From: Trichobilharzia regenti
Lineage: Eukaryota > Platyhelminthes > Trematoda > Strigeidida > Schistosomatidae
NCBI GenBank assembly: GCA_944472135.2
Contig: OX235263.1
Coordinates: 35,207,379 to 35,271,378 of the forward strand
DNA length: 64,000 nt
Direction of reading: 5' to 3'
This document shows positions 21,455 to 34,300 of this stretch, one piece after another (positions within the stretch are counted from its first letter, which is position 1; every line of letters begins with the position of its first letter). The translations under genes and the position numbers were made by a program. The notes under the pieces were generated by a model that searched no databases, was not told the origin of the DNA, and saw only the letters and a program-made list of their open reading frames with translations.

Positions 21455-21718
21455 TTGGCTAGTGGTTGCGCTATATCATGAATTAGCAGAAGTTAGAATT
21501 CATGGGTCATTGGATCAAGTCCCAGTGGCTTAATGGTCTACGAGCTCACTAGCCTTGTAACCAGAAGGTCCTAGGTTCGAACCCTGGCGGTGGGCGCGTA
21601 CTGATGAAGAGTCCCAAACTAGGGCGAAACAACTGTCCAGTACTCCATGGTTTTCCAATGTTTCTCTAACCAATGTCAGCTCATGATGAAATCCTGTAAC
21701 CAATAAACCAAATCCCTG
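21455..21718 (+). mobile_element. tRNA-Thr-derived SINE with hammerhead-like core (copy 1)
   Basis: The 21519-21597 segment resembles tRNA-Thr(UGU): A-box-like TGGCTTAATGG, anticodon loop around CCTTGTAAC and a perfect B box GGTTCGAACCC. Downstream are CTGATGA, a GTCCC/GGGC-like stem and CGAAAC, an arrangement recalling the schistosome hammerhead. The tail carries a TTTTCCAATG segment shared with 33545-33690 and 36963-37115. It lies in the repeated block, in PGD intron 10. Confidence 0.7.
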
Positions 21719-22313
21719 TAAACCAATACTTGAATGTTCCTTATAATAGTAATGAAAAACTAAGATGACATTAAACTATTTTTCCAATTTGAGTATTTTT
21801 CACATGGAAGTAGCGGTAAAGAAAAATAAACAATTAAGAAGTTTGTGAATTGAACTGTAAGACTTGTTTTTCTCGTGATTTAGTCAAAGAGAGTGAGGCA
21901 GAAGTCCCAGATTAATTCAATTTACTCTGAAGACTTTTAGAATCCTTCTAAAATGTAGGTGTCTTTAATTATGAATGGTCAGTGGCATTTCTTAGTTTGT
22001 CTTTTTAATTTTATTTTTAATTACAGTTTGCCCACCAATAATAACTTACTTTTGCAGTAACGTAAGCATGATACATCTTATGGATGGATCCATTAGTCTT
22101 TTACACACAAGTATCTTTGGTGAAGGAGGTCACTGGTTCTTATGAGGATTACAATATCATCCACTTTTTTTAAAGTATGTACCTATTCAGGACTCAAAAG
22201 TATTTTCTACAGCTATATTTAACCTTTAATGTCAATCAAAACTGAGTATAAAACGTTTAATAAAAGAAATAAGTAGCTTTTGTATACTCAAAGCTTATTA
22301 TTATATTATGATG

Positions 22314-22358
22314 GACGTGATTTAACACGTTTACCTCTAAACACCTGTAAATCACGTC
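22314..22358. repeat. 11-bp inverted repeat in PGD intron 10 (copy 1)
   Basis: GACGTGATTTA (22314-22324) is followed after 23 nt by its exact complement (22348-22358). Same structure at 29657-29701. Confidence 0.6.
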
Positions 22359-22969
22359 ATGTTTAATTACAATGTGCTTGTTGGAGGATACTGTTACGTA
22401 ACATCCGGTCGGTCTGATAGATGATGACTCATTAAATGCAGTAGTGATGTGCTACATAAAAATGTTGAGTAACTTATGACAGTTTATACGCAAAACATCT
22501 TTTGCAAAGCACGGATTTTTCTTTCAGTGTTCACATGCGCCGGTAAATACACACAACTCGTGATTTTCTTTTGTTGGTTAAAATATGGTAACATTTTTCT
22601 GCACAACTTACTTGACATTCATCGATAATTTGTTTGAAGAATGGGTCTAGAAGTAAATTACTAAGATTAGGATTGCGTTCATAGGCTTCTTTTATATTTC
22701 CAAGAAATTGGCTACAAAGTCAAAGAATACATTCTAATATTAGTATTTAATCATAAAAGTAGTATAAAGAATAGGTGGAAATTTGTAGAGGCTTTTTTAC
22801 TACGTTACGTGGCGGTTTCTGTTGGCAGTTTAGATGAAGTATTTGGCGCTCCGTTTAAAAGAGTGTGGTTTTATCAACAATAAAAAAACGCCGAAAGTCA
22901 GAAATACTGCGACAGTAGGTAAAATTAAGAAACGATTGTCATTTCTACGCAAATGAATGATTTCTGTTT

Positions 22970-24170
22970 AATTTCATCATGGATATTGGTACTAATGGAC
23001 TTTACCCTGACTTCAGCGTCCCAGGGATCGACCTGTTACCAGGCAATAACCTCGCTGTCTCAGAATATCCATATGATACAGTCCTCCTAAGTGATGACGC
23101 TGACAAAGCGCAAAGTGTTCTGAATACCTTTAGCAGCAATTTTCGAAAATTTGGCATGCGATTCGCTACCCTTGTCAAATGTAAGATGATGCTACAGGAC
23201 TGTACTACGTCGACTACTCCTAGCTTAAAGCGGTAGAGCATGTTGACCACTTTACTTATTTAGGGATTGACATCAGTCAACTTCAGCAGGTTGACCGTTG
23301 ACGAAATCTCAGCACGGATATAGAGGGCTCGTTTGATACACACCAACTTACGCCATCTCCTAAGTAGACGTAATATCCGACTGGCCGTCGACCAAAGGGT
23401 GTGTGTACTGTTCAGCGCTCAGCACTTCGCCCCATCCTCCTTTATGACTGTGAGATATCGCCATTGAAAGTGGGAAATACGAAAAGGTTAGCTGTCTTTA
23501 ATAATAAATGTCTGCGTTCTACCTCCTGTTTTAAGTGGTATAATAAGGTGAGCAATATTGAGGTGAGGCATCAGTCGAGTGCTAAGTAAGGAGGGAGGGA
23601 AAGTCAATCGATGAGGTTGCGAAGTTACACCAATTGAGATGGTTAGGACATGTGTTACGCATGCACGCCTAGCCATCGCCTTCATCGAAAAAGGGTAATA
23701 TTAGCCGGCATATGATGGATCAGGTTGGGAAGAAGCTAGGAGGTAGCGGTCGAACCAAAACATGGTCTCATCAGTCAATGAAATCCACAACATTCAGTTT
23801 AAGCCAGCCACGTCGGGAGGTGTACACTTCCTGACAGGTTTGAGTCCTCGGGATGATAAAAACCAGTGAATGCTGGAGACAATAGGCGATATGTCTCAAA
23901 ATCGTTCTCAATGGCTGGTACAGGTGCATTCACTCTTTGTGATTTAATATCTCCAATAGAACTCTATTGTTTTTCCATATTACTACTCTTTTTCCGTCAA
24001 ATTTCTGTTTATTGTCTCCCGTTTGAATCTCCCATTACTCTCTTCTCTTGCTTTGTGTGGTACATGCAGTGTGGCAACTCGAACTGCTGCACATCGATGC
24101 AAAGTTCCAAGTTAAAACCAGTCAGTCAGTCAAATGAATGATTTGTTTGGCATAACAGTAATAAAATATC
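22970..24170 (+). mobile_element. SR2-like RTE 3' fragment (copy 1)
   Basis: A degenerate plus-strand fragment starts within the reverse transcriptase near its palm (GIDLLPGNN, then a decayed YADD region reading [13 protein letters not shown]) and continues through the C-terminal conserved region to a 3' UTR ending TTTGTTTGGCATAACAGTAAT. It carries many stops and frameshifts. It lies within PGD intron 9. Confidence 0.75.
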
Positions 24171-25094
24171 GCTTACTGGTGATAATGAGGCCTCTAATAA
24201 GAAATAACTAACTATCTCAATTGGCTTAACTTGAATGTTATGGAATAAAGAGGTCTATAACTCTTCACCTTATATATATGCCCAACAATTTAGTGTCCTG
24301 TTCCATTGTAACGATAGTACTACCTCAAAAGACTTAGTTTTACCCTAATAAACACCATCGAGGTTGCTTATTCACTAAGACTGATAGAATAGAAATTCAC
24401 CAAGTAAGAAAATAACCTGTCCCTAAAGAATCAGGAAAATGATACTGGTGATGCAGTTTTACGTTTATCTGATGCGTCATGTTGATCAATTAGACTGCGA
24501 TAAAGTCTCGCATAATTATGAGGGTAAAAGCGTGGAATATGTATTGCAAAGACATATAACTATTTCCTATATACGGTTCAACTGACTTTTTTTAGCATGC
24601 GTGTTGTGTTTAGAGAAGTTAATAAAAAGAACTCACTTTTCACTCGTTTGCCTGTGGAAAAAGCTGTTTATAAATTATTTTTATGCTAACTTTTTATTTC
24701 CCTTTACATTAGTCAATGATCAACTCAAATTCACTAGACTAAAGTGTTGACAGTTTACAGTGGACAAAATTATCAATCGAATCGAAATAAACCAACCTGC
24801 GTATTATACATCCACCACGCCACATAAGTGCAATTGCACCAAGATCCAGTTTCCAACCAAAAGTTTGATGAGCATGTTGCAACAGCATAAATCCCTGAGC
24901 ATAGGAAACTATTTTAGATGCATACAATGCCTGAAAGAATAGGGGAAAAAAGAGAGTCAATAAAAAAAGATGAAAGCTCGCTGAGAAACATGAAATCTCA
25001 ATACATTACTGTGTATGAGGCCACGTCTGAGATATTTATCGTCACTGTCTTTCAAACTGAGTTTTTTTTTAAAATTCTTTTGTTTTAGTAAGAT

Positions 25095-25354
25095 TATTAT
25101 TTCTGGCTTTATTCCTTTGCGCTCCCGGTGGAACACAGGGCTTCAAGCTAGAGTTTTGAAGTTTCGGTAGCAGTGGTGTTTATTTTTACAGAGTGGGAGT
25201 GCTAGTCTCACGTTCAACCTTTCCTATTTGCCTGACTTATTACCTACCATCTAAGCGAGATTTTGGAATGCATCGGTTGGGGATCGCGAACCCCAGACCA
25301 CCTGTGGCGCAACTGCTGCTGGCGAGCATTCTACCTCGGCGCCACCAACGCATA
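25095..25354 (-). mobile_element. tRNA-derived SINE, type 1 (copy 1)
   Basis: A minus-strand ~260-bp SINE with a tRNA-like head and a LINE-like tail. It is flanked by an imperfect 12-bp target duplication: TTTTAGTAAGAT at 25083-25094 and TTTTAATAAGAT at 25355-25366. Related copies are at 34624-34863, 37368-37610 and 39601-39832. Confidence 0.75.
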
Positions 25355-25783
25355 TTTTAATAAGATACTAAGTGCGATTTTTACACCTTTCTAGTAAAAC
25401 ATCTGCAGAAAAGGCCAGTTACTAATTGGTTAGGAAAACAACCTATACACACAGAAGTTCTGTTTATTTTCTAGAAACAATCAGAAAAACTATAAGCTGT
25501 AATAATCAATAATAAACTGCAATGCAAAGTATGTAGGCGTTGTTTACAACTCAAAGAGTGAGTAATGACCAGTTATATAGTGTAGTTGTAGGCTGATTTA
25601 CTTTTTATCATGTGGCAGTAAAATAAATGAATAACACATATAGAACAGAACAGCTTAATTTTCTACTAGATTGATAAATTGTAAAGACTGAAATTATTCT
25701 AGAACAACTATGTAACAAAGAAAATTCACATGATTGTTTATTTGGCACAAATTTTCAACGAAGAAGTCTACATATTTGTTTAT

Positions 25784-26283
25784 NNNNNNNNNNNNNNNNN
25801 NNNNNNNNNNNNNNNNNNNNNNNNNNNNNNNNNNNNNNNNNNNNNNNNNNNNNNNNNNNNNNNNNNNNNNNNNNNNNNNNNNNNNNNNNNNNNNNNNNNN
25901 NNNNNNNNNNNNNNNNNNNNNNNNNNNNNNNNNNNNNNNNNNNNNNNNNNNNNNNNNNNNNNNNNNNNNNNNNNNNNNNNNNNNNNNNNNNNNNNNNNNN
26001 NNNNNNNNNNNNNNNNNNNNNNNNNNNNNNNNNNNNNNNNNNNNNNNNNNNNNNNNNNNNNNNNNNNNNNNNNNNNNNNNNNNNNNNNNNNNNNNNNNNN
26101 NNNNNNNNNNNNNNNNNNNNNNNNNNNNNNNNNNNNNNNNNNNNNNNNNNNNNNNNNNNNNNNNNNNNNNNNNNNNNNNNNNNNNNNNNNNNNNNNNNNN
26201 NNNNNNNNNNNNNNNNNNNNNNNNNNNNNNNNNNNNNNNNNNNNNNNNNNNNNNNNNNNNNNNNNNNNNNNNNNNNNNNNNNN
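25784..26283. other. Assembly gap of 500 N
   Basis: Exactly 500 undetermined bases, a conventional placeholder length. Near-identical 6.84-kb blocks abut both sides. Confidence 1.
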
Positions 26284-27405
26284 CTACACTAAGTTAACAC
26301 GCCCTCAGCGACGTAGACGCCATCCATTTGCCACTATCATAATCTCACCTTCTTTATGAATTATCTACTAATGAAATAGCAGTACTCGGGATCCATATCA
26401 CTACTCTTATTAAGGTTGAAGCTGATGGTGAATAGAGTTAATTAGGAGTCAAGTTTTTAACCACCGAAATGGCTCTCCCTTCATACCCTGGAGAATATGC
26501 AAATGTATCACCACCTTCATTTTCAATGCAAATTTTAGCTTTGTGCTAAATACTTACGATCACAAAGGCTTCATAACACTTTGCAGAAGTGTATATGTAC
26601 TCACCATCCCGCCCACATCACATTATAACATTGAATTCTTTATTTTAGTATTTATTGTAACCTTCCCTGCTTACTTTGGTTTTCTGCTCTTTTTGATTAT
26701 TGAAGTTGGAATGGTTCTATTTCTATGGACAGTAGCATTATGTTCTCACATTCAAAACATGTAGCTGTTTTTACTTTAAAATGAGTTCTGACACATACTA
26801 GTCAGTAGTATAGCAATAGCGTTACGCATAAAATTAATATGCAGACATTAGTTACTAAACAAGATAGTTGACTGTTTCCCCTGAATGCCTCATTAGACGG
26901 AAAATACATCATATAAAAGGCCTTAGTGTTTCCAGAGAATTACGACAGTTCTACAAGAGAATATCTTACTTAGAAAAGTATTACTTATGCATTAAATTCC
27001 TCGTTCATATTCATATGAAGGTACTGAGTTAACTTACAACCTTTGCCCATACATCTTTAGTACTTCTCACTCTTTGGTTCATTCTTCGTAATAATCTCTA
27101 GTGTTAGTGTTGGGTAATTTTTCTACTTGAGGTGTACGTCTTAATCACAGTGCCCAAGTTCCATCCCCGTAAAAGTTATGTCTCCCTAAGTTAAGATTTT
27201 TATTGATCATTATTCAAATATGTGTTTTATACCGTAAAGTGATTTTGTTAGAACGTAAACAAGTTAAATGCATAGATGGACGTTATTGCCACCACCTTTC
27301 AATTAAATTTCGAGCGTTTATTTACTAAGAAAGACTCTTCGTTACGCAGTGTAGTTTCTATCTAAACCTTACGGTTTTCATCATTTAGAATTCCTCCTGA
27401 TCAAA

Positions 27406-28057
27406 ATGACGTATCATGAAATGTACAGAAGTACTACACTGGGGACTACTCTCAGAGAGGCGTTAGATGAGATGTTGGCGCATCACCTACTACAACCTGG
27501 TATGGATAGTAAAGTAAGTATCCTTTCTAAAAATTACAAACATATATGCGTAATTATTGCAGGTGATGAAAAAATTTGACCAGTGTATTAGTAATGCTTT
27601 GGCGAAACGTGTTAAGAATCGTCTGTCTCTTCGCGGTCATTTGAATACCTACAGAAACTGTGATAATGTATGGACACTAGTAATGAACGATGTAGAAATA
27701 AAGGACTCATCTGCTATTATGACTGTTGATAAAGTAAGTCCTATGATATGTATAAAGTCTTCATTTCATACGTGTAATTCATCTGCATTTCTTACTAGTT
27801 TACTTTATATAAGTGAAGAGTACATTTTTCTTAGTAAACACCTCATGATACCTAAACTTTCTGCTAATTAATTTTCCCAATGTTTTTTCTTACCCGATTA
27901 TCAGATAAAAATTGTTGCATGCGAAGGAAAGAATGCAAAGCCCGCATCTTCAAAACTAGGCACCACTTCAGCGAATGATCGTTTGAGAACTGCTGGCGTC
28001 AGTGGAGAAGATAGTGAACAACGTGAAGCATTTGGTTCCGGAGATGAAATGGAATGA
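27406..28057 (+). CDS. GTF2A2: TFIIA gamma (small) subunit, copy 2, three exons
   Basis: Exons 27406-27513, 27563-27733 and 27905-28057 give the same 143-aa product as copy 1. The initiator ATG was chosen because it directly precedes YHEMYRSTTLG, which aligns with the family N-terminus. The stop lies 262 bp from the end of the convergent PGD gene. This copy is contiguous with the whole PGD gene, so I treat it as the reference copy. No strong promoter element is evident in the ~1.1 kb upstream. Confidence 0.95.
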
Positions 28058-28122
28058 AATGCTACTTTCTATACTTAACTGTTCTATTTTGTTAGAAATA
28101 TCACAAAAAGAAAGATGTACAA

Positions 28123-28128
28123 AATAAA
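28123..28128 (+). terminator. Polyadenylation signal for TFIIA-gamma (copy 2)
   Basis: AATAAA lies 66 nt after the stop codon. Transcripts ending here would stay clear of the PGD coding region on the other strand. Confidence 0.6.
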
Positions 28129-28319
28129 CCTTTTCTTATTAAACATATCATTGAAAAAAATTACTTTTTGACATAATACTAGCGCATGTAAAAGCAATTT
28201 TACAAATATTCACTAAACTGATATATATATTTAAAAGAAGTATCCCCACTTTCCATTTATATGATAAAGTTACGAGAAAGAAAGAAAGGAAGAAAAAAGT
28301 CATCTACAAAGTACAGAAA

Positions 28320-31300
28320 TTAAACTTGATATGTAGAAGAAGCTACAGAACCTCCATGACCAGTCCAATCAGCGTGAACAAAAACGCCTGGATTATCTAT
28401 CTTCTCAAATTGATGAGCACCAAAGTAATCACGTTGAGCCTAGAACATGAGAAAAAAAACGCACACACAACAATGACAGTGTAAGTTAATTCAGCGAAAA
28501 TACGACAGAAACACATGAATGATTATATGTGATGTCTACTGTGAATACTGCAAAACAGGCTTACTTGTAATAAATTAGCAGGTAGACTAGGACATATTAT
28601 TCCATCGTAAAATGTTAATGCAGAACTAAATGCCGGTGTAGGAATTCCATTAAGTACTGCATGAGAAACAACTTGACGCCATCCATTCTGAAAACAAATT
28701 AACATTGGAGAATATATTGTGATGTTTATGCTTTGTACTTTTAATAAATTTTCAAACAAAGTACTTTTAAATTGCATTACTTAGTGAAGAAACCGAAATT
28801 GGCTAGTGGTTGCGCTATATCATGAATTAGCAGAAGTTAGAATTCATGGGTCATTGGATCAAGTCCCAGTGGCTTAATGGTCTACGAGCTCACTAGCCTT
28901 GTAACCAGAAGGTCCTAGGTTCGAACCCTGGCGGTGGGCGCGTACTGATGAAGAGTCCCAAACTAGGGCGAAACAACTGTCCAGTACTCCATGGTTTTCC
29001 AATGTTTCTCTAACCAATGTCAGCTCATGATGAAATCCTGTAACCAATAAACCAAATCCCTGTAAACCAATACTTGAATGTTCCTTATAATAGTAATGAA
29101 AAACTAAGATGACATTAAACTATTTTTCCAATTTGAGTATTTTTCACATGGAAGTAGCGGTAAAGAAAAATAAACAATTAAGAAGTTTGTGAATTGAACT
29201 GTAAGACTTGTTTTTCTCGTGATTTAGTCAAAGAGAGTGAGGCAGAAGTCCCAGATTAATTCAATTTACTCTGAAGACTTTTAGAATCCTTCTAAAATGT
29301 AGGTGTCTTTAATTATGAATGGTCAGTGGCATTTCTTAGTTTGTCTTTTTAATTTTATTTTTAATTACAGTTTGCCCACCAATAATAACTTACTTTTGCA
29401 GTAACGTAAGCATGATACATCTTATGGATGGATCCATTAGTCTTTTACACACAAGTATCTTTGGTGAAGGAGGTCACTGGTTCTTATGAGGATTACAATA
29501 TCATCCACTTTTTTAAAGTATGTACCTATTCAGGACTCAAAAGTATTTTCTACAGCTATATTTAACCTTTAATGTCAATCAAAACTGAGTATAAAACGTT
29601 TAATAAAAGAAATAAGTAGCTTTTGTATACTCAAAGCTTATTATTATATTATGATGGACGTGATTTAACACGTTTACCTCTAAACACCTGTAAATCACGT
29701 CATGTTTAATTACAATGTGCTTGTTGGAGGATACTGTTACGTAACATCCGGTCGGTCTGATAGATGATGACTCATTAAATGCAGTAGTGATGTGCTACAT
29801 AAAAATGTTGAGTAACTTATGACAGTTTATACGCAAAACATCTTTTGCAAAGCACGGATTTTTCTTTCAGTGTTCACATGCGCCGGTAAATACACACAAC
29901 TCGTGATTTTCTTTTGTTGGTTAAAATATGGTAACATTTTTCTGCACAACTTACTTGACATTCATCGATAATTTGTTTGAAGAATGGGTCTAGAAGTAAA
30001 TTACTAAGATTAGGATTGCGTTCATAGGCTTCTTTTATATTTCCAAGAAATTGGCTACAAAGTCAAAGAATACATTCTAATATTAGTATTTAATCATAAA
30101 AGTAGTATAAAGAATAGGTGGAAATTTGTAGAGGCTTTTTTACTACGTTACGTGGCGGTTTCTGTTGGCAGTTTAGATGAAGTATTTGGCGCTCCGTTTA
30201 AAAGAGTGTGGTTTTATCAACAATAAAAAAACGCCGAAAGTCAGAAATACTGCGACAGTAGGTAAAATTAAGAAACGATTGTCATTTCTACGCAAATGAA
30301 TGATTTCTGTTTAATTTCATCATGGATATTGGTACTAATGGACTTTACCCTGACTTCAGCGTCCCAGGGATCGACCTGTTACCAGGCAATAACCTCGCTG
30401 TCTCAGAATATCCATATGATACAGTCCTCCTAAGTGATGACGCTGACAAAGCGCAAAGTGTTCTGAATACCTTTAGCAGCAATTTTCGAAAATTTGGCAT
30501 GCGATTCGCTACCCTTGTCAAATGTAAGATGATGCTACAGGACTGTACTACGTCGACTACTCCTAGCTTAAAGCGGTAGAGCATGTTGACCACTTTACTT
30601 ATTTAGGGATTGACATCAGTCAACTTCAGCAGGTTGACCGTTGACGAAATCTCAGCACGGATATAGAGGGCTCGTTTGATACACACCAACTTACGCCATC
30701 TCCTAAGTAGACGTAATATCCGACTGGCCGTCGACCAAAGGGTGTGTGTACTGTTCAGCGCTCAGCACTTCGCCCCATCCTCCTTTATGACTGTGAGATA
30801 TCGCCATTGAAAGTGGGAAATACGAAAAGGTTAGCTGTCTTTAATAATAAATGTCTGCGTTCTACCTCCTGTTTTAAGTGGTATAATAAGGTGAGCAATA
30901 TTGAGGTGAGGCATCAGTCGAGTGCTAAGTAAGGAGGGAGGGAAAGTCAATCGATGAGGTTGCGAAGTTACACCAATTGAGATGGTTAGGACATGTGTTA
31001 CGCATGCACGCCTAGCCATCGCCTTCATCGAAAAAGGGTAATATTAGCCGGCATATGATGGATCAGGTTGGGAAGAAGCTAGGAGGTAGCGGTCGAACCA
31101 AAACATGGTCTCATCAGTCAATGAAATCCACAACATTCAGTTTAAGCCAGCCACGTCGGGAGGTGTACACTTCCTGACAGGTTTGAGTCCTCGGGATGAT
31201 AAAAACCAGTGAATGCTGGAGACAATAGGCGATATGTCTCAAAATCGTTCTCAATGGCTGGTACAGGTGCATTCACTCTTTGTGATTTAATATCTCCAAT

Positions 31301-34300
31301 AGAACTCTATTGTTTTTCCATATTACTACTCTTTTTCCGTCAAATTTCTGTTTATTGTCTCCCGTTTGAATCTCCCATTACTCTCTTCTCTTGCTTTGTG
31401 TGGTACATGCAGTGTGGCAACTCGAACTGCTGCACATCGATGCAAAGTTCCAAGTTAAAACCAGTCAGTCAGTCAAATGAATGATTTGTTTGGCATAACA
31501 GTAATAAAATATCGCTTACTGGTGATAATGAGGCCTCTAATAAGAAATAACTAACTATCTCAATTGGCTTAACTTGAATGTTATGGAATAAAGAGGTCTA
31601 TAACTCTTCACCTTATATATATGCCCAACAATTTAGTGTCCTGTTCCATTGTAACGATAGTACTACCTCAAAAGACTTAGTTTTACCCTAATAAACACCA
31701 TCGAGGTTGCTTATTCACTAAGACTGATAGAATAGAAATTCACCAAGTAAGAAAATAACCTGTCCCTAAAGAATCAGGAAAATGATACTGGTGATGCAGT
31801 TTTACGTTTATCTGATGCGTCATGTTGATCAATTAGACTGCGATAAAGTCTCGCATAATTATGAGGGTAAAAGCGTGGAATATGTATTGCAAAGACATAT
31901 AACTATTTCCTATATACGGTTCAACTGACTTTTTTTAGCATGCGTGTTGTGTTTAGAGAAGTTAATAAAAAGAACTCACTTTTCACTCGTTTGCCTGTGG
32001 AAAAAGCTGTTTATAAATTATTTTTATGCTAACTTTTTATTTCCCTTTACATTAGTCAATGATCAACTCAAATTCACTAGACTAAAGTGTTGACAGTTTA
32101 CAGTGGACAAAATTATCAATCGAATCGAAATAAACCAACCTGCGTATTATACATCCACCACGCCACATAAGTGCAATTGCACCAAGATCCAGTTTCCAAC
32201 CAAAAGTTTGATGAGCATGTTGCAACAGCATAAATCCCTGAGCATAGGAAACTATTTTAGATGCATACAATGCCTGAAAGAATAGGGGAAAAAAGAGAGT
32301 CAATAAAAAAAGATGAAAGCTCGCTGAGAAACATGAAATCTCAATACATTACTGTGTATGAGGCCACGTCTGAGATATTTATCGTCACTGTCTTTCAAAC
32401 TGAGTTTTTTTTTAAAATTCTTTTGTTTTAGTAAGATTATTATTTCTGGCTTTATTCCTTTGCGCTCCCGGTGGAACACAGGGCTTCAAGCTAGAGTTTT
32501 GAAGTTTCGGTAGCAGTGGTGTTTATTTTTACAGAGTGGGAGTGCTAGTCTCACGTTCAACCTTTCCTATTTGCCTGACTTATTACCTACCATCTAAGCG
32601 AGATTTTGGAATGCATCGGTTGGGGATCGCGAACCCCAGACCACCTGTGGCGCAACTGCTGCTGGCGAGCATTCTACCTCGGCGCCACCAACGCATATTT
32701 TAATAAGATACTAAGTGCGATTTTTACACCTTTCTAGTAAAACATCTGCAGAAAAGGCCAGTTACTAATTGGTTAGGAAAACAACCTATACACACAGAAG
32801 TTCTGTTTATTTTCTAGAAACAATCAGAAAAACTATAAGCTGTAATAATCAATAATAAACTGCAATGCAAAGTATGTAGGCGTTGTTTACAACTCAAAGA
32901 GTGAGTAATGACCAGTTATATAGTGTAGTTGTAGGCTGATTTACTTTTTATCATGTGGCAGTAAAATAAATGAATAACACATATAGAACAGAACAGCTTA
33001 ATTTTCTACTAGATTGATAAATTGTAAAGACTGAAATTATTCTAGAACAACTATGTAACAAAGAAAATTCACATGATTGTTTATTTGGCACAAATTTTCA
33101 ACGAAGAAGTCTACATATTTGTTTATCTCTGGTTTTAGTAATTGAAATTGTAAGCAATCAACTGAATACACTTAGAATAATGGAGAAGATTAGTAGTTCA
33201 AATAAATGCTTGCTTTTGATATGATTTCGTTCTTACAATTAGATAGGTGATTTAATTCGGATGCTTTCATTGTCTTTTTGAGAGAACATCTGTGTGATCT
33301 TCAATATGAATTGAACTTATCCGAACTCTTCATGTATCATCTCTCCTGACAATCTTTGACGTAAGTGGTTATTGATTTGCATCATTGCTGAATTAAATGT
33401 CATTTAATAAATCGGGTAAGCCTCGTTTTCAGGTTTGGACAGAACTAATTATCCCTTAATTTTCAAGAGTTGATTTGTAAGGATTAGATTGGTTTCTCGA
33501 GTTTGACCACGGATTGACATCAGATAGAGAACCATTGAAAATAAGCAAAGAGTACTGGACAGCCAGCTGTTTCCGTCGTCCTAGTTTGGGAATCATCGGC
33601 ATTATGCACCCACCACCTGGCTTCGAACTCAGCACCTTCCAGTTACAAGGCGAGTTCGTATACCATTCAGCCACTGAGACCTAATTGGTTGGTGGTCGCG
33701 TTAAAATGACGAATTGGTAGAAGTTAGAATTCATGGAGTGGTCATTCTATCGGGTGCCAGTGGCTGAATGGTATACGAGCCAGCTTGCCTTGTAACCGGA
33801 GATCCTGGGTTTGAACCCCCTCAGTGGGTTAGGTTAATCTGATGCATGTCAGTACTTTCGTTTGAATCTAAAAGATATTGAAAAGCTATGCACCAATTAA
33901 TCTATGCGACAGATGGTTTGAAGTGGTAGCAGTCAGTGTCAAGTGGATTACTACCTTAGTTTATAGCAAACCTTCGAAACTTTCATTACTGTGAAGATTA
34001 TTTTTAGCGGAAACAATTCCAAGTGGCTACAAACATTCAACTTGAAAGCAAGTTGAACGTCCTCGAATTCCCTTTTTCTTTAGATATCAGTTATTGTGAG
34101 TTAAAATTTGATATACAGTTGCAATGTCAATAACTTATCTACTGATGTATTCAGTTACAGAAGTGTAAAGCTGATTAATCTACTTTAGAATATAATTTAG
34201 TACACAAAATGAACAAAAAAGCCCACCTTCCATATATCGTCGACTAACTGTTTTGCTTCATCAGGAGTGGAACATTTAAATGGTTTATCCTTCGGTCCCT

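Larger units (their letters stand above)
20976..24930 (-). pseudogene. PGD: PGD exons 9-12 duplicate (partial)
   Basis: Exon 9 (24797-24930), exon 10 (22612-22711), exon 11 (21221-21343) and exon 12 with stop (20976-21095) repeat the 3' end of PGD. Splice sites and reading frame are intact and the same as in the complete gene, but exons 1-8 are absent: the copy ends at the N gap. It encodes the C-terminal all-helical domain with [10 protein letters not shown] and the HGGSVASS tail. Most likely it is the same locus represented twice rather than a true partial paralogue. Confidence 0.9.
18940..25783. repeat. First copy of 6.84-kb direct duplication ending at assembly gap
   Basis: Identical at all positions I compared to 26284-33126, at an offset of 7344 bases, then 7343 after a T-run near 22165 that has seven T here and six in the other copy. 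It ends at the exact base where the N run starts. It contains TFIIA-gamma and PGD exons 12-9. The first ~1.1 kb (18940-20061), upstream of TFIIA-gamma, has no gene I recognise. Confidence 0.97.
26284..33126. repeat. Second copy of 6.84-kb direct duplication
   Basis: It begins at the first base after the gap and matches 18940-25783. Past 33126 the sequence continues into unique PGD intron 8, whereas the first copy stops at the gap. Confidence 0.97.

Noticed and set aside
21519..21597. A functional tRNA-Thr gene
   Set aside because: The acceptor stem is imperfect, and the same head recurs with the same non-tRNA downstream module at several sites, so it is a SINE head.
18940..25783. Genuine tandem duplication of TFIIA-gamma and PGD 3' exons
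   Set aside because: Both block ends coincide with the N gap and the copies are essentially identical; unmerged contig overlap is simpler.
25730..26359. Long open frames across the N run
   Set aside because: They exist only because N codons are not stops; there is no sequence there.
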